From Mesorhizobium atlanticum (GTDB lineage Bacteria > Pseudomonadota > Alphaproteobacteria > Rhizobiales > Rhizobiaceae), in NCBI RefSeq assembly GCF_003289965.1, contig NZ_QMBQ01000002.1, positions 434,001 to 498,000 on the forward strand: 64,000 nt of DNA, written 5' to 3'. The notes below the pieces were generated by a model. It ran no database searches, was not told the DNA's origin, and saw only the letters and a program-made list of their open reading frames with translations. This document shows, one piece after another, positions 48,006-57,064 of the stretch. How positions within the stretch are numbered: the first letter of the stretch is position 1; each line of letters starts with the position of its first letter. The position numbers were made by a program, and so were the translations under genes.

Positions 48006-50881
48006 GCGCTTCCCGTCTCGCCACCGGCGGCAGCGACATCGACCGCGGCTGCCCGCTGAGCTTCACCTTCGACGACAGGCGCGTCGAGGGTTTTGCCGGC
48101 GACACGATCGCCTCGGCCTTGCTCGCGAGCGGCCAGGCGGTGGTTGGCCGCAGCTTCAAATACCATCGACCGCGCGGCATTTGGGGCTCCGGCGTCGAGG
48201 AACCCAACGCGCTGGTCGATGTCGAGAGCGCGGTCGGCCGGGTGCCGAACGCGCGCGCCACGACCGTGCAAGCCGCGGAAGGCATCAGGGTCAGGAGCGT
48301 CAATGCTTCGCCGACGGCCGAGACCGACCGCAACGCCGTGCTCGACCGCTTCGCCCGCTTCCTGCCGGCCGCCTTCTACTACAAGACCTTCATGTGGCCG
48401 GACTGGCACCTGTTCGAACCGCGCATCCGCGCCATGGCCGGACTTGGCGTCGTCGACCCGGACTGGAAGCCGCGCCAGGTCTCGGACCAAGTCAACCACC
48501 ATTGCGACGTCCTGGTGGTCGGCGCCGGGCCCGCCGGACTTGCCGCCGCAGCCAGCGCGGCGGCGGCCGGACACTCGGTCGTCCTGGTCGACGACCGGAC
48601 GCAGCCCGGCGGCTCGCTGCGTCATCGCGGCGGCGAAATCGACGGCGTCGAGGGCAGGGCGTGGGTCGAGGCGGCTGTTGCCAGGCTGAACAGCGGCGGA
48701 CAGCTGGTGCTGAGCGACACGACCGCCTTCGGCCTTTACGACCACAATCTGGTCGCGCTCAACCAGCGCCACGCCGACGGCAGGCCGGACACGCTATGGC
48801 GCGTGCGGCCCCGCCGCATCGTGCTGGCGACGGGCGCGATCGAACGGCCTGTGCCGTTCGCCAACAACGACCTGCCCGGAATCCTTTCCGCCGATGCGGC
48901 GCTCAGCTACCTGCGCCGGCATGGTGTGCTTGTCGGTCGGGACATCGTGGTCGCGACCAACAATGACAGCGCCTATGAGCCGGCCCTGGCGTTGGCCGCG
49001 GCTGGCGCCTCGGTGATGGTGGTCGATTGCCGGCGCGAAGGCGGTGCGCAGGCGAAGTCTGGCATTCGCGTCCTGGCTGGGCGCACGATCACGGCGGCGC
49101 GCGGGCGCAATGCCGTCCAGGGCGTCCTGCTGGACGACGGCACGACCGTTGCGGTCGATTGCGTTCTCGTCTCCGGCGGCTGGACACCCACCGTGCATCT
49201 GTTCTCGCAGGCGAAAGGCAAGCTCGCCTGGAGTGATCAGCTTGCGGCCTTCATTCCCGGCGAAGCCATCGAAGGGATCGGCGTCGCCGGCGCCGTCGCC
49301 GGCACGGTCTCGCTTTCGGAGGCCCTGGCTAGCGGCGTCGCGGCCGCCGGCGACTTCGCCTCATCGTCGCCGGCGCCTCGCGGCACGGGTTCGGAAGCAA
49401 TGCTTGGCGTCGTCAGCCTGTGGCCGAAACCCAAGGCCAAGGGGCGCGTCTGGATCGACTATCAGAGCGACGTCACCGCCAAGGATGTCGAGCTCGCGGT
49501 GCGGGAGAATTTCGTCTCGGTCGAGCACCTGAAGCGCTACACCACGCTTGGCATGGCGACCGACCAGGGCAAGACCTCGAACCTCAATGGCCTGGCGCTG
49601 CTGGCGGACATCACCGGGCGCGGCATTCCGGAAGTCGGCACCACGACCTACCGGCCGCCCTTCACGCCTGTTCCGTTCGCCAGCCTGGCCGGATCACGCC
49701 GCGGCAGCATGCACGCTCCGGTCCGCCGCCTGCCGCTGGAGGCAAATCATCGCGCCGCTGGCGGAGTGTTCCAGGAATATGGCGGTTGGCTGAGACCGGC
49801 CTATTATGGCGGCGGCGAAGCCGGCGCCTCGATCCAGGAGGAGGCGCGGCGGGCCCGGCAATCCGTGGCGCTCTTCGATGGCTCGACGCTGGGCAAGATC
49901 GAGGTGATCGGCCCGCGCGCGGCCGAGTTCGTCGACTTCATCTATTACAACACCATGTCGACCCTGAAGCCGGGCCATTGCCGCTACGGCTTCATGCTGT
50001 CGGAGAACGGCGTCGTCTTCGATGACGGCGTCCTGGTCCGCGTGGACGAGCATCGCTTCATCGTCTCCTGCTCGTCCTCGCATGTCGCCGCGGTCCATGC
50101 GCGCCTCGAGGAATGGCGGCAGGACCGCTTCGGCCGCGACTCGGTCTATATCCACAATGCCACGGCGCAATACGCCACCTTGACCGTTTCGGGTCCGAAT
50201 GCGCGCCAGGTGGTGGAGGCGCTCGATCTGGGCGCAGCACTTGACGATGCCAGCCTGCCGCATATGGCCGTCGCCGCCGGCCGCTTTGCCGGTGATGAGG
50301 TGCGTATCGCCAGGGTCTCCTTCACGGGCGATCGAAGCTACGAGATCTCCATACGCGCCGACCGGGCCGAGGCGCTGTGGACGAGGATGCGGCAGGAGGG
50401 CCGCGCCTTCGACGCCGTGCTGCTCGGGCTCGAATCGCTGATGATCCTGCGCGCCGAGAAAGGCTACATCGTCATCGGCAAGGACACCGACGGCACCACC
50501 ATGCCACATGATCTCGGCGTCGCCGGACCGCGGACCAAAAGGGTCAATGAGTTCGTCGGCCGGCGCTCGCTTTTCACCGAAGCGGCGAACAGCACGAACC
50601 GCAACCAGCTTGTCGGCCTGGCCGTTCGCGAAGGCGAGGCGCCGCTGGCCACCGGCGCGCATGGTGTCGAGAAAGGCGGGAGCGGCCTCAAAAGCATCGG
50701 CTTCGTCACCTCCAACTATCAGAGCCCGACGCTGGGACGCCCGGTTGCCCTGGCGCTCATCGAACGGGGCGCGGCGCGGCACGGCGAAACCATCGACGTT
50801 CAACATCTGGGTGTCGTGCGGCAGGCGACGATCGTCGCGCCTTGCGCCTTCGATCCGGAGGGGAGGCGGCTCCATGCGTAA
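48002..50881 (+). CDS. soxA: Sarcosine oxidase-type alpha subunit
   Basis: A 959-aa subunit. A ferredoxin-like N terminus (LSFTFDDRRVEGFAGDTIAS, YHRPRGIWGSG) comes first. A dinucleotide-binding domain follows (VLVVGAGPAGLAAAASAAAA, about 168) with a second NAD-loop region (VLATGAIERPVPFANNDLPG). A C-terminal GcvT-like folate domain (about 590-959) has VALFDGSTLGKIEVIGPRAA and SYEISIRADRAEALWTRM. That domain accepts the one-carbon unit on tetrahydrofolate. It overlaps soxD by 4 bp and soxG by 8 bp. No folate-metabolism gene is adjacent. Confidence 0.93.
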   Translation: MSASRLATGGSDIDRGCPLSFTFDDRRVEGFAGDTIASALLASGQAVVGRSFKYHRPRGIWGSGVEEPNALVDVESAVGRVPNARATTVQAAEGIRVRSVNASPTAETDRNAVLDRFARFLPAAFYYKTFMWPDWHLFEPRIRAMAGLGVVDPDWKPRQVSDQVNHHCDVLVVGAGPAGLAAAASAAAAGHSVVLVDDRTQPGGSLRHRGGEIDGVEGRAWVEAAVARLNSGGQLVLSDTTAFGLYDHNLVALNQRHADGRPDTLWRVRPRRIVLATGAIERPVPFANNDLPGILSADAALSYLRRHGVLVGRDIVVATNNDSAYEPALALAAAGASVMVVDCRREGGAQAKSGIRVLAGRTITAARGRNAVQGVLLDDGTTVAVDCVLVSGGWTPTVHLFSQAKGKLAWSDQLAAFIPGEAIEGIGVAGAVAGTVSLSEALASGVAAAGDFASSSPAPRGTGSEAMLGVVSLWPKPKAKGRVWIDYQSDVTAKDVELAVRENFVSVEHLKRYTTLGMATDQGKTSNLNGLALLADITGRGIPEVGTTTYRPPFTPVPFASLAGSRRGSMHAPVRRLPLEANHRAAGGVFQEYGGWLRPAYYGGGEAGASIQEEARRARQSVALFDGSTLGKIEVIGPRAAEFVDFIYYNTMSTLKPGHCRYGFMLSENGVVFDDGVLVRVDEHRFIVSCSSSHVAAVHARLEEWRQDRFGRDSVYIHNATAQYATLTVSGPNARQVVEALDLGAALDDASLPHMAVAAGRFAGDEVRIARVSFTGDRSYEISIRADRAEALWTRMRQEGRAFDAVLLGLESLMILRAEKGYIVIGKDTDGTTMPHDLGVAGPRTKRVNEFVGRRSLFTEAANSTNRNQLVGLAVREGEAPLATGAHGVEKGGSGLKSIGFVTSNYQSPTLGRPVALALIERGAARHGETIDVQHLGVVRQATIVAPCAFDPEGRRLHA

Positions 50882-51398
50882 CCTTGCCGAAAAATGGCCG
50901 GCGGCGCCCGACTGGGCCAGCTCCACGCTCAGCAAAGGCAGCGTCAGCGTGCGGACGGTTGGCGGGCTGAACCAGCTTCTGGTCAGCGGCGACCTCGCGG
51001 CCTGGTCGAAGGCTTCGGGGCTTGCCGGCGAAGGCGTCGGCGCCGGCGCAATTGCCAGCGGCGACAAATACATGGTGCGGATCGCGCGCGACCGCCTTCT
51101 TACGGTCGCGGCGCAGCCGTTCCCCATTGCGGCCGGCTGGCAAGCGGCCGGCTTCGCGGTCACGGTCATGGATGCGGGACTGCATGTGTTCGAGATCGAG
51201 GGGCCGGAGCTGGATCGCCTGATCGCCAGGGGCACGACGCTCGATCCGGGAGCGGCAAGCCCTTCGGCGTCAATCCTTTTCGCCGGCGTCAGCGTCCTCT
51301 TCTACCGGTTCGGCAACCCCGAGCGGGCGCGTTTCCACGTCGAGCGGAGCCTTGCCCCCTATGTTTGGGAGTGGCTCGAACAGGTGCAACTATTGTAG
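50874..51398 (+). CDS. soxG: Sarcosine oxidase-type gamma subunit
   Basis: A 174-aa protein from ATG 50874 (MRNLAEKWPAAPDWAS), overlapping soxA by 8 bp. It has the GcvT-like small subunit pattern and the late RFGNPERARFHVERSLAPYV segment (the usual Y-R-F/ERSFA region of SoxG). The open frame reaches back to 50508 within soxA, which is shadow. It is the last structural gene of the operon. Confidence 0.9.
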   Translation: MRNLAEKWPAAPDWASSTLSKGSVSVRTVGGLNQLLVSGDLAAWSKASGLAGEGVGAGAIASGDKYMVRIARDRLLTVAAQPFPIAAGWQAAGFAVTVMDAGLHVFEIEGPELDRLIARGTTLDPGAASPSASILFAGVSVLFYRFGNPERARFHVERSLAPYVWEWLEQVQLL

Positions 51399-51450
51399 CG
51401 GGGGCGGTTTCAGGTCTATCTAGCCGGCGTTCAAACTCGGCCGGCCCGCT

Positions 51451-52113
51451 ATGCTTTCCGATTCCAATGCTGATGAAGTCGTGCGGCGGTCCGGCCTGAT
51501 CGGCAACACCAAGGTGACGCGCGAGGACTGGATGAACCTCGCGCTGGAGACGTTGATCTCCGAGGGCGTGGAGGCGGTGCGCGTGCTGGCGCTCGGGCAG
51601 AAGCTCAATGTCTCCCGGTCCAGCTTCTACTGGTATTTCAAGAGCCGCCAGGACCTGCTCGACCAGCTGCTGGACTACTGGCGCAACAACAACACCCGTT
51701 TCATCGTCGAGCAGGCCGGCCGGCCGGCTGCGTCGATCACGCAGGCGGTGCTCAATATCTTCGAGTGCTGGCTGGACGAGAAGCTGTTCAATCCGCGGCT
51801 GGATTTCGCGGTGCGCGCCTGGTCGCGCCAGTCCGCAAAAGTGCATCGGGTCGTCAACGAGGAGGACGACGCGCGCGTCGATGCCATCCGCGCCATGTTC
51901 TCGCGGCACGGCTATGCGGACACCGAAGCGTTCGTGCGGGCGCGCGTGCTCTACTTCACGCAGATCGGATATTACTCGCTCGAGATCGTCGAGCCGGTCA
52001 GCAACCGTCTGTTCCTGACGCCGGCCTACCTGCTCACGCACACCGGCAGGGAGCCTCGCGCAGGGGAGGTCGAGGCATTTACCGAAAAGATGCTGGCGAA
52101 AAGCCCCGGCTGA
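51451..52113 (+). CDS. TetR family transcriptional regulator
   Basis: A 220-aa regulator. The helix-turn-helix is VLALGQKLNVSRSSFYWYFK, followed by the standard SRQDLLDQLLDYW. The C-terminal ligand domain has no recognised signature. It lies 52 bp after soxG on the same strand, so it may control the sox operon and be part of it. The palindrome at 46293-46308 is a candidate site. Confidence 0.9.
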   Translation: MLSDSNADEVVRRSGLIGNTKVTREDWMNLALETLISEGVEAVRVLALGQKLNVSRSSFYWYFKSRQDLLDQLLDYWRNNNTRFIVEQAGRPAASITQAVLNIFECWLDEKLFNPRLDFAVRAWSRQSAKVHRVVNEEDDARVDAIRAMFSRHGYADTEAFVRARVLYFTQIGYYSLEIVEPVSNRLFLTPAYLLTHTGREPRAGEVEAFTEKMLAKSPG

Positions 52114-52244
52114 CCAGTCTCAGCGTGTTCACCCGCTATCTCGCCACGGGCGGCGTAGTGCCGCTGGTGGCAGGCCGACGCGCGCGATGGCCAGGAGCGG
52201 CTCTCTCGCCTATACAGGCGTTTTTTCAGCCTGATCGTCTATCC

Positions 52245-53591
52245 GTGACCCCTGCCGCCCGCCTGCAAGCCACAATCGAACTTATGCATGAAGTCGATAG
52301 CGTCGCGCGTCCCGCGGATGCTGTGGTCTCGGCCTGGTTTCGAGCCCGGCGCTATATCCACGACATCGACCGTGGTCGGATTTTAGAATTGCTCTATGCG
52401 CTTCTGCGACACCATGCACGGCTTGGCTGGTGGCTGGGCAGGCATGGGCGCGAGGATGAGCCCCGCAACCGGCTGCTTGCGTGGCTGACTCTGAAGGAAG
52501 GCAGGACGCTCGATCAGGTCAAACGCCTGTTCAATGGCGCGAAATTCGCGCCTGCCATGCTGACCGACCACGAGCACGCCCTGCTGCTCAAATTGCAGGG
52601 AGGCACGATCGACCATCCCGGCATGCCGGAAGAGGTGCGCCTTGAATGCCCGTCCTGGGCGGCCGATCCCCTGCGGCGCCGTTTCAGGGAAGCGTTCGGG
52701 CAGGAGATGGCCGCGCTTCTGACGCCAGCACCGCTTGACCTGCGCGTCAATCCGATCAAGGCGACGCGCGAAGCCATGCTTCGCGCGCTGAAAGATCTCG
52801 GCTTGCGGGCGGAGGTGTCTGCCATGGCTCCTTACGGCATTCGTGTGCATGAGCGCCCGTCGCTGGCGAGCCTGCCGATGCTGAAAAACGGTGAGGTCGA
52901 GATCCAGGACGAAGGCTCGCAGCTTGTCGCGATGCTGGTCGATGCCCGGCCGGGCGAGCGCGTGGTCGATTTCTGCGCCGGGGCCGGCGGCAAGACGCTG
53001 GCCATCGCCGCGCAGATGAACAACAAGGGCCATGTTGTCGCCTGCGACGTCATGGAAGGCCGCTTGAAGCGCGGCGCCGAGCGCTTCCGGCAGGCAGGAT
53101 TGCACAATATCGAGACCAGGCTCCTGGCCGGCGAAACGGATCGGTGGATCAAGCGTCATAAGGGCGGTTTCGATCGCGTGCTGGTGGACGCGCCATGCAG
53201 CGGCACCGGCACATGGCGACGCAATCCCGATGCACGCTGGCGCGCGCAGGAGGAACAGGATCTGGACAAGCTCGTGTCGTTGCAGGCCCGGATTCTTGCG
53301 AGCGCGGCGCGCCTGGTGAAGCCCGGGGGCCGGCTGGTCTACGCGACATGCTCCATGCTGTCCGAGGAGAATGAGAACCAGGTGGCCGCATTCCTAGCGG
53401 CGCATCCCGCCTTTCGTGCCGTGCCGCTTCGCGAGGCCGCGCCGCGGCTGACGAACTCATCTCATCCGGACTATCTGTCGCTGACGCCCGCGCGCAACGA
53501 CACTGACGGCTTCTTTGCTGCCGTCATGCAGCGAGAAGGCGCGCTCGCAGGCGGGCCGCCCATAGCCATCCGCGGTCCATTTCCTGAATGA
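52245..53591 (+). CDS. RsmB/NOP-family rRNA cytosine-C5 methyltransferase
   Basis: About 448 aa from GTG 52245 (MTPAARLQATIELMHEVDSV); ATG 52284 is an alternative. An N-terminal NusB-like helical domain (AVVSAWFRARRYIHDIDRGR) precedes the SAM-dependent domain. Motif I is VVDFCAGAGGKTLAIAAQM, motif IV VDAPCSGTGTWRRNPDARW and motif VI YATCSMLSEENENQVAAF, giving the two catalytic cysteines. It resembles the RsmB group that modifies 16S rRNA, though the exact base is not certain. The frame extends to 51765 within the TetR gene, which is shadow. Confidence 0.9.
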   Translation: MTPAARLQATIELMHEVDSVARPADAVVSAWFRARRYIHDIDRGRILELLYALLRHHARLGWWLGRHGREDEPRNRLLAWLTLKEGRTLDQVKRLFNGAKFAPAMLTDHEHALLLKLQGGTIDHPGMPEEVRLECPSWAADPLRRRFREAFGQEMAALLTPAPLDLRVNPIKATREAMLRALKDLGLRAEVSAMAPYGIRVHERPSLASLPMLKNGEVEIQDEGSQLVAMLVDARPGERVVDFCAGAGGKTLAIAAQMNNKGHVVACDVMEGRLKRGAERFRQAGLHNIETRLLAGETDRWIKRHKGGFDRVLVDAPCSGTGTWRRNPDARWRAQEEQDLDKLVSLQARILASAARLVKPGGRLVYATCSMLSEENENQVAAFLAAHPAFRAVPLREAAPRLTNSSHPDYLSLTPARNDTDGFFAAVMQREGALAGGPPIAIRGPFPE

Positions 53592-53718
53592 CCCGAATGG
53601 GGCCGATAACAGGTCGGAAGCTTGAGGTATAAATAGCCAGAGACGGTGAGGCACGCCGCTTGCCTACCAATGAACTGACCCCAAGCAGTCATGCCAGGGC
53701 GATCGGCCCGCGAAGTCT

Positions 53719-54054
53719 TCAGACAGCTGTCACCGGCATCGCAACCAGGACGGAGCCGCCTTCCACCCTCGCAGGGTAGGTTCGCAGATTTATGCAGGGC
53801 GGTGGGCGCGTGGCCGCGCCGGTGCGGTAGTCGAAGGCGCCAGCATGTTTCGGGCATTCGACCTCGTAGTCCATGACTAGCCCATCGGCGATATGCACGG
53901 CCTCATGCGTGCACAAGCCGTCGGTGCAGAACACCTCGTCGTCGGGCGAGCGGAAGACGGCGTAGGTCCGGCCCTCGTGGTCGAAACGTCGGGCACCCTC
54001 CTGTTCGATGTCATCGAGGCCGCAAGCCCTGATCCAATTGGTCATTTTTCCCAT
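53719..54054 (-). CDS. Rieske [2Fe-2S] ferredoxin, MocE/BphF-like
   Basis: A 111-aa Rieske ferredoxin. The cluster ligands are C-T-H and C-P-K-H in CTHEAVHIADGLV...CPKHAGAFDY, with spacing C-x-H-x16-C-x2-H. MTNWIR at 54045 is an alternative start. It is the third gene from the end of a minus-strand group with a membrane hydroxylase and a PanB-like protein. In rhizopine catabolism MocE is such a ferredoxin and feeds the oxygenase MocD. Here the partner is the di-iron protein at 54136-55146. Confidence 0.9.
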   Translation of the reverse strand: MGKMTNWIRACGLDDIEQEGARRFDHEGRTYAVFRSPDDEVFCTDGLCTHEAVHIADGLVMDYEVECPKHAGAFDYRTGAATRPPPCINLRTYPARVEGGSVLVAMPVTAV

Positions 54055-54135
54055 CCGTAAAATTCGATCGCGGCGCAGCTCCGCATAGCCTTCATAGCCG
54101 CCCGGAGGCCCCGCACGCGGCTGTGCGTGCAGATG

Positions 54136-55146
54136 TCATTTGATGGCCGCCGCGTTGGCGCGTGCCTTCTTCTTTTCGTAGCGGGCCTGCATGCGGGCCT
54201 CGCCTTCCTTGCTGCCGTCGTGGAAGGTGCCGAACCAGCGGTCGAACGGAATCAAGCCGTCGCCGTAGTTCACCTCGAAATATCTGTGGTGGAGGTAATG
54301 GATATAGGCGTGGCTATCGACGCCGGCGCCTTCGGTAAGCTCGATCTTGTCGAAGCCGACGTGGCCGGGAATGGCGCCGAAGCCGGCATAGTGGAGCTGG
54401 TAGAGCGCCAAGAGCGGGTTCGACGGGATGATCAGGTGCCAGAAAGCGACGCCGAGATAGCCGAGCTGCTCCACCGGGTGCATCGACAGCGACGACCAGG
54501 GGGACGGGTTGACCGAATTGTGGTGCACCGAATGCACCCATTTGTAGAGGGGACCCCAATGGATCGCCCGGTGCAGCAGGAAGAAATGCGTCTCGTGGAT
54601 GATCGGCACCACCAGCGCCAGGCAGAGCAGGTAGACCGGATGCTCCGCGAAGGTCAGCCACGGCACATAGCCATTGGCGTAAGCGTAGAGGATCGCCACC
54701 TCGATCGCCGTCCAGATCGGCATGCCGGTGCCGAAGGTGCGGAGCATGTTGTCGATATTCTGGTTCTCGAAGAAGAAGGCCTTGTTCTTCTGCTCCGAGG
54801 GCCATTTGCCGTTGTATTTGAAACGGCTGCCCTGGGCTCTCAAAATGTAGAGTCGAAGCTCGAAGGCGCCGAAGAAGACCAGCAGCGCCACGCAGTTGAC
54901 GATGAACAGGCGCAGGACCCAGCCGGCGGAGAGCGTCTTCATCACCTCGACGTCGGGCAGCACGTAGCGCCACCAGACGACGGCCGTAAGCGCGAAGAGC
55001 AGATTGTAGGGCAGGAAATAGCTCGGCAGCCATTTCAGCACCGCCAGCGGGCGCGGCGGGAAGACGAAGAGCGGCGCGGTGCCGGCCGGTTCGTTCGGAG
55101 CCCAATCACCCCTTTTGTTGCGCGTGCCGTATTGCAGGTCGTCCAT
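54136..55146 (-). CDS. Membrane di-iron fatty-acid hydroxylase/sterol desaturase family protein
   Basis: A 336-aa integral-membrane oxygenase from ATG 55146 (MDDLQYGTRNKRGDW). Three His clusters are HETHFFLLHRAIH, HSVHHNSVNP and HYLHHRYFEVNYG, the pattern of the fatty acid hydroxylase superfamily, giving about eight His ligands for two irons. Hydrophobic segments surround them (LPSYFLPYNLLFALTAVVWW, LFIVNCVALLVFFGAF, LLCLALVVPII). It needs an electron donor, which the adjacent Rieske ferredoxin can be. Only 7 bp separate it from the PanB-like gene. Substrate unknown. Any MocD analogy is by architecture, not shown homology. The open frame upstream to 55368 overlaps the next gene. Confidence 0.9.
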   Translation of the reverse strand: MDDLQYGTRNKRGDWAPNEPAGTAPLFVFPPRPLAVLKWLPSYFLPYNLLFALTAVVWWRYVLPDVEVMKTLSAGWVLRLFIVNCVALLVFFGAFELRLYILRAQGSRFKYNGKWPSEQKNKAFFFENQNIDNMLRTFGTGMPIWTAIEVAILYAYANGYVPWLTFAEHPVYLLCLALVVPIIHETHFFLLHRAIHWGPLYKWVHSVHHNSVNPSPWSSLSMHPVEQLGYLGVAFWHLIIPSNPLLALYQLHYAGFGAIPGHVGFDKIELTEGAGVDSHAYIHYLHHRYFEVNYGDGLIPFDRWFGTFHDGSKEGEARMQARYEKKKARANAAAIK

Positions 55147-55153
55147 GGTGGCC

Positions 55154-55945
55154 TCACAGAGACTGAGAGAGGGTGAGGAAGCGGTCGTAGGCGGCATCGT
55201 CCATGTCCACCTGGTGCTTCGCTTCGGGATAGCTGCCTTCGGCGACGTCGCGGCCGAAGGCGCGGAAGGCGCTGATGCGCTTTTCCTGCAGCTCGGCTTC
55301 CAACGTGACAAAGTCGGCATAGCGCTTGGCATGGCGCGGATAGTGGCCGGCATGCGTCCCCAGCACATCGCAGGAGAACAGGTATTGCGTGTCGCAGGCG
55401 TTGCCGCAGCCCATGCCCATGGTGATCAGCGGAGTGGAGCGGGTGATGTGCTCGGCGAGTCGCACCGGCACGACCTCGACCTCGATGCAGGCGGCGCCCG
55501 CATTCTCGAGGTCCTTCGCCGCGCGCAGTACGTTGAGCGCTTCCTCGGCGGTGCGGCCGATGGCGCGGAAATTCGTCCAGGTGGCGCGGTTAGGCACCAG
55601 GCCGACGTGGCCGGTGACGGGAATGCCTTCCGCCGCCATGGCCTCAATGAAGCGCGGCGAGTGTGAGGAATAGACCGCATCGGCGCCGCGCTTCATCATA
55701 GCGAAGCCCAGCCGCACCGCCTCCTCAGGCGAGGCCGCCGCGCCATGCGGCATGCCGACGGAGAGGAACGCGTAAGGTGCCGCCCGTCGGATGGCTTCCA
55801 GATTGTGATCGGGCTCGCAGGAGAGGATGACGATATCGCAGGCGGCTGCGGCAGCGGCCTCGGCCGGCGTGTCGACATGGAGCTGCAGCCATTTACGGCT
55901 GCCTTTGGCGCTCCGCAGGTCGTATGTCGTCAGCCGCCTTGCCAC
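55154..55945 (-). CDS. Divergent PanB-like (ketopantoate hydroxymethyltransferase family) protein
   Basis: A 263-aa TIM-barrel protein starting at GTG 55945 with GGGAGGA 7 nt upstream. PanB phrases retained are LTTYDL, TGHVGLVP, GAACIEVEVVPVRLAE (the Glu matches catalytic Glu181 of E. coli PanB), GMGCGNACDTQYL and THAGHYPRHAKRYADF. By hand alignment the metal- and substrate-binding D84, K112 and E114 of E. coli PanB are replaced by G, Y and S; D45 also seems lost. It should therefore not be a normal pantothenate enzyme. It forms one operon with the hydroxylase and the Rieske ferredoxin. Confidence 0.87.
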   Translation of the reverse strand: MARRLTTYDLRSAKGSRKWLQLHVDTPAEAAAAAACDIVILSCEPDHNLEAIRRAAPYAFLSVGMPHGAAASPEEAVRLGFAMMKRGADAVYSSHSPRFIEAMAAEGIPVTGHVGLVPNRATWTNFRAIGRTAEEALNVLRAAKDLENAGAACIEVEVVPVRLAEHITRSTPLITMGMGCGNACDTQYLFSCDVLGTHAGHYPRHAKRYADFVTLEAELQEKRISAFRAFGRDVAEGSYPEAKHQVDMDDAAYDRFLTLSQSL

Positions 55946-56019
55946 TGGTCATCCTCCCGTTTCGCAAGGGGATAGCACCGCGTGCTCGCTGGCGCCGCTT
56001 GTTCCTTGATCAAATCAGA

Positions 56020-57024
56020 TCAAACGTTTTCGGCCGTGAAGGTGATGAAGCGGATCGGCGGGTTTCCGACCGGCAAGTCATGCAGGTTGAGCTCGGCGAG
56101 CACCAGGTCAATGGCGCGGCGCGCCTGCGCTTCTGGCGCCTGGTCGAGCACGACATCCATCGTGCCCTCGCGCAAGGCCTTGGTGCTGCGCTCGGTGAGT
56201 TCATGGCCGACGAAGAAGATATCGCGGCCTCTGCCGTGCTTGCGCAGCACCTTGTTCAGTGCGGTGTTGGCGCCGCCAGCATTGTAGAGGCCGGCAAGGT
56301 CGGGCCACCGCTTCAACGCCTCGTGCAACTGCTCGGCATTACGATCGCCATCGTCAAAGCCGAAAAGGGCCGCGACCGGCTCGAAGTCCGGGCCCTCCTC
56401 GATCAGGTAATCGAAGAAGCCGCGCACGCGGTCGCGATGCACGCGGTAGATCTGACTATGGCAGATCGCGATCACCTTGCCCGGCCGGCGCTGCATCTTG
56501 GCCATGAGCAGCCCGGCCATGCGGCCAGCGGCATAATTGTCGATGCCGACATAGGTGCTTTTGGTCCGGGAAATTTGGGTGACGATCTGCACCGTCGGGA
56601 TGTTCTCCGCTTCGAGTTTCCGCAAGGCGTCGCTGACCAGCGGATGGTCGGGCACGGCGAGAATGAGCGCCGCGCGGCGCAGATCGGGTTCCAGGATGCG
56701 TTTGGCGATCGCCGCCGGCTTCGCCTCGTCGAGAAAGGTACGGTGCACGGCGATCGAGCGGTCGAGCGTCGCGGCGATGCGCTCGAAGGCACTGGAAAGA
56801 CGGGCGAAGAAGGTCGCGTCCGGCCTGACCAGGATCACCTCGATGCGAATGACGCCGCGATGCGCCTCCGGCAGCCGGCGCGGATAATCGAGCGAACGCG
56901 CCGCCGCCACCACCTTCTCGACGGTCTGCGGCCGAACCCCACCCCTGCCGTTCAGCACGCGCTCGACCGTGGCCGTGCCGACACCGGCGCGGCGCGCAAT
57001 CTCTAGGAAGGTGGGCTTAGGAAT
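56020..57024 (-). CDS. LacI family transcriptional regulator with apparent ATT start
   Basis: A LacI-type regulator. The usual starts give only 312 aa from GTG 56958, which would cut the HTH in half (VLNGRGGVRPQTVEKV). The frame continues upstream as IPKPTFLEIARRAGVGTATV then ER, completing a LacI headpiece, and no ATG, GTG or TTG occurs before an in-frame TAG. An ATT at 57024-57022 has GGAGGA 5 nt upstream and gives 334 aa, normal for the family. The ligand domain reads VILVRPDATFFARL, VPDHPLVSDALRKLE, YVGIDNYAAGRMAGLL. It sits 74 bp upstream of the PanB-like/hydroxylase/Rieske genes and probably regulates them. Confidence 0.85.
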   Translation of the reverse strand: MPKPTFLEIARRAGVGTATVERVLNGRGGVRPQTVEKVVAAARSLDYPRRLPEAHRGVIRIEVILVRPDATFFARLSSAFERIAATLDRSIAVHRTFLDEAKPAAIAKRILEPDLRRAALILAVPDHPLVSDALRKLEAENIPTVQIVTQISRTKSTYVGIDNYAAGRMAGLLMAKMQRRPGKVIAICHSQIYRVHRDRVRGFFDYLIEEGPDFEPVAALFGFDDGDRNAEQLHEALKRWPDLAGLYNAGGANTALNKVLRKHGRGRDIFFVGHELTERSTKALREGTMDVVLDQAPEAQARRAIDLVLAELNLHDLPVGNPPIRFITFTAENV

Positions 57025-57064
57025 CTTGGTCCTCCGCTGTCTGTACGCCGGAGCCTAGCCGGCT

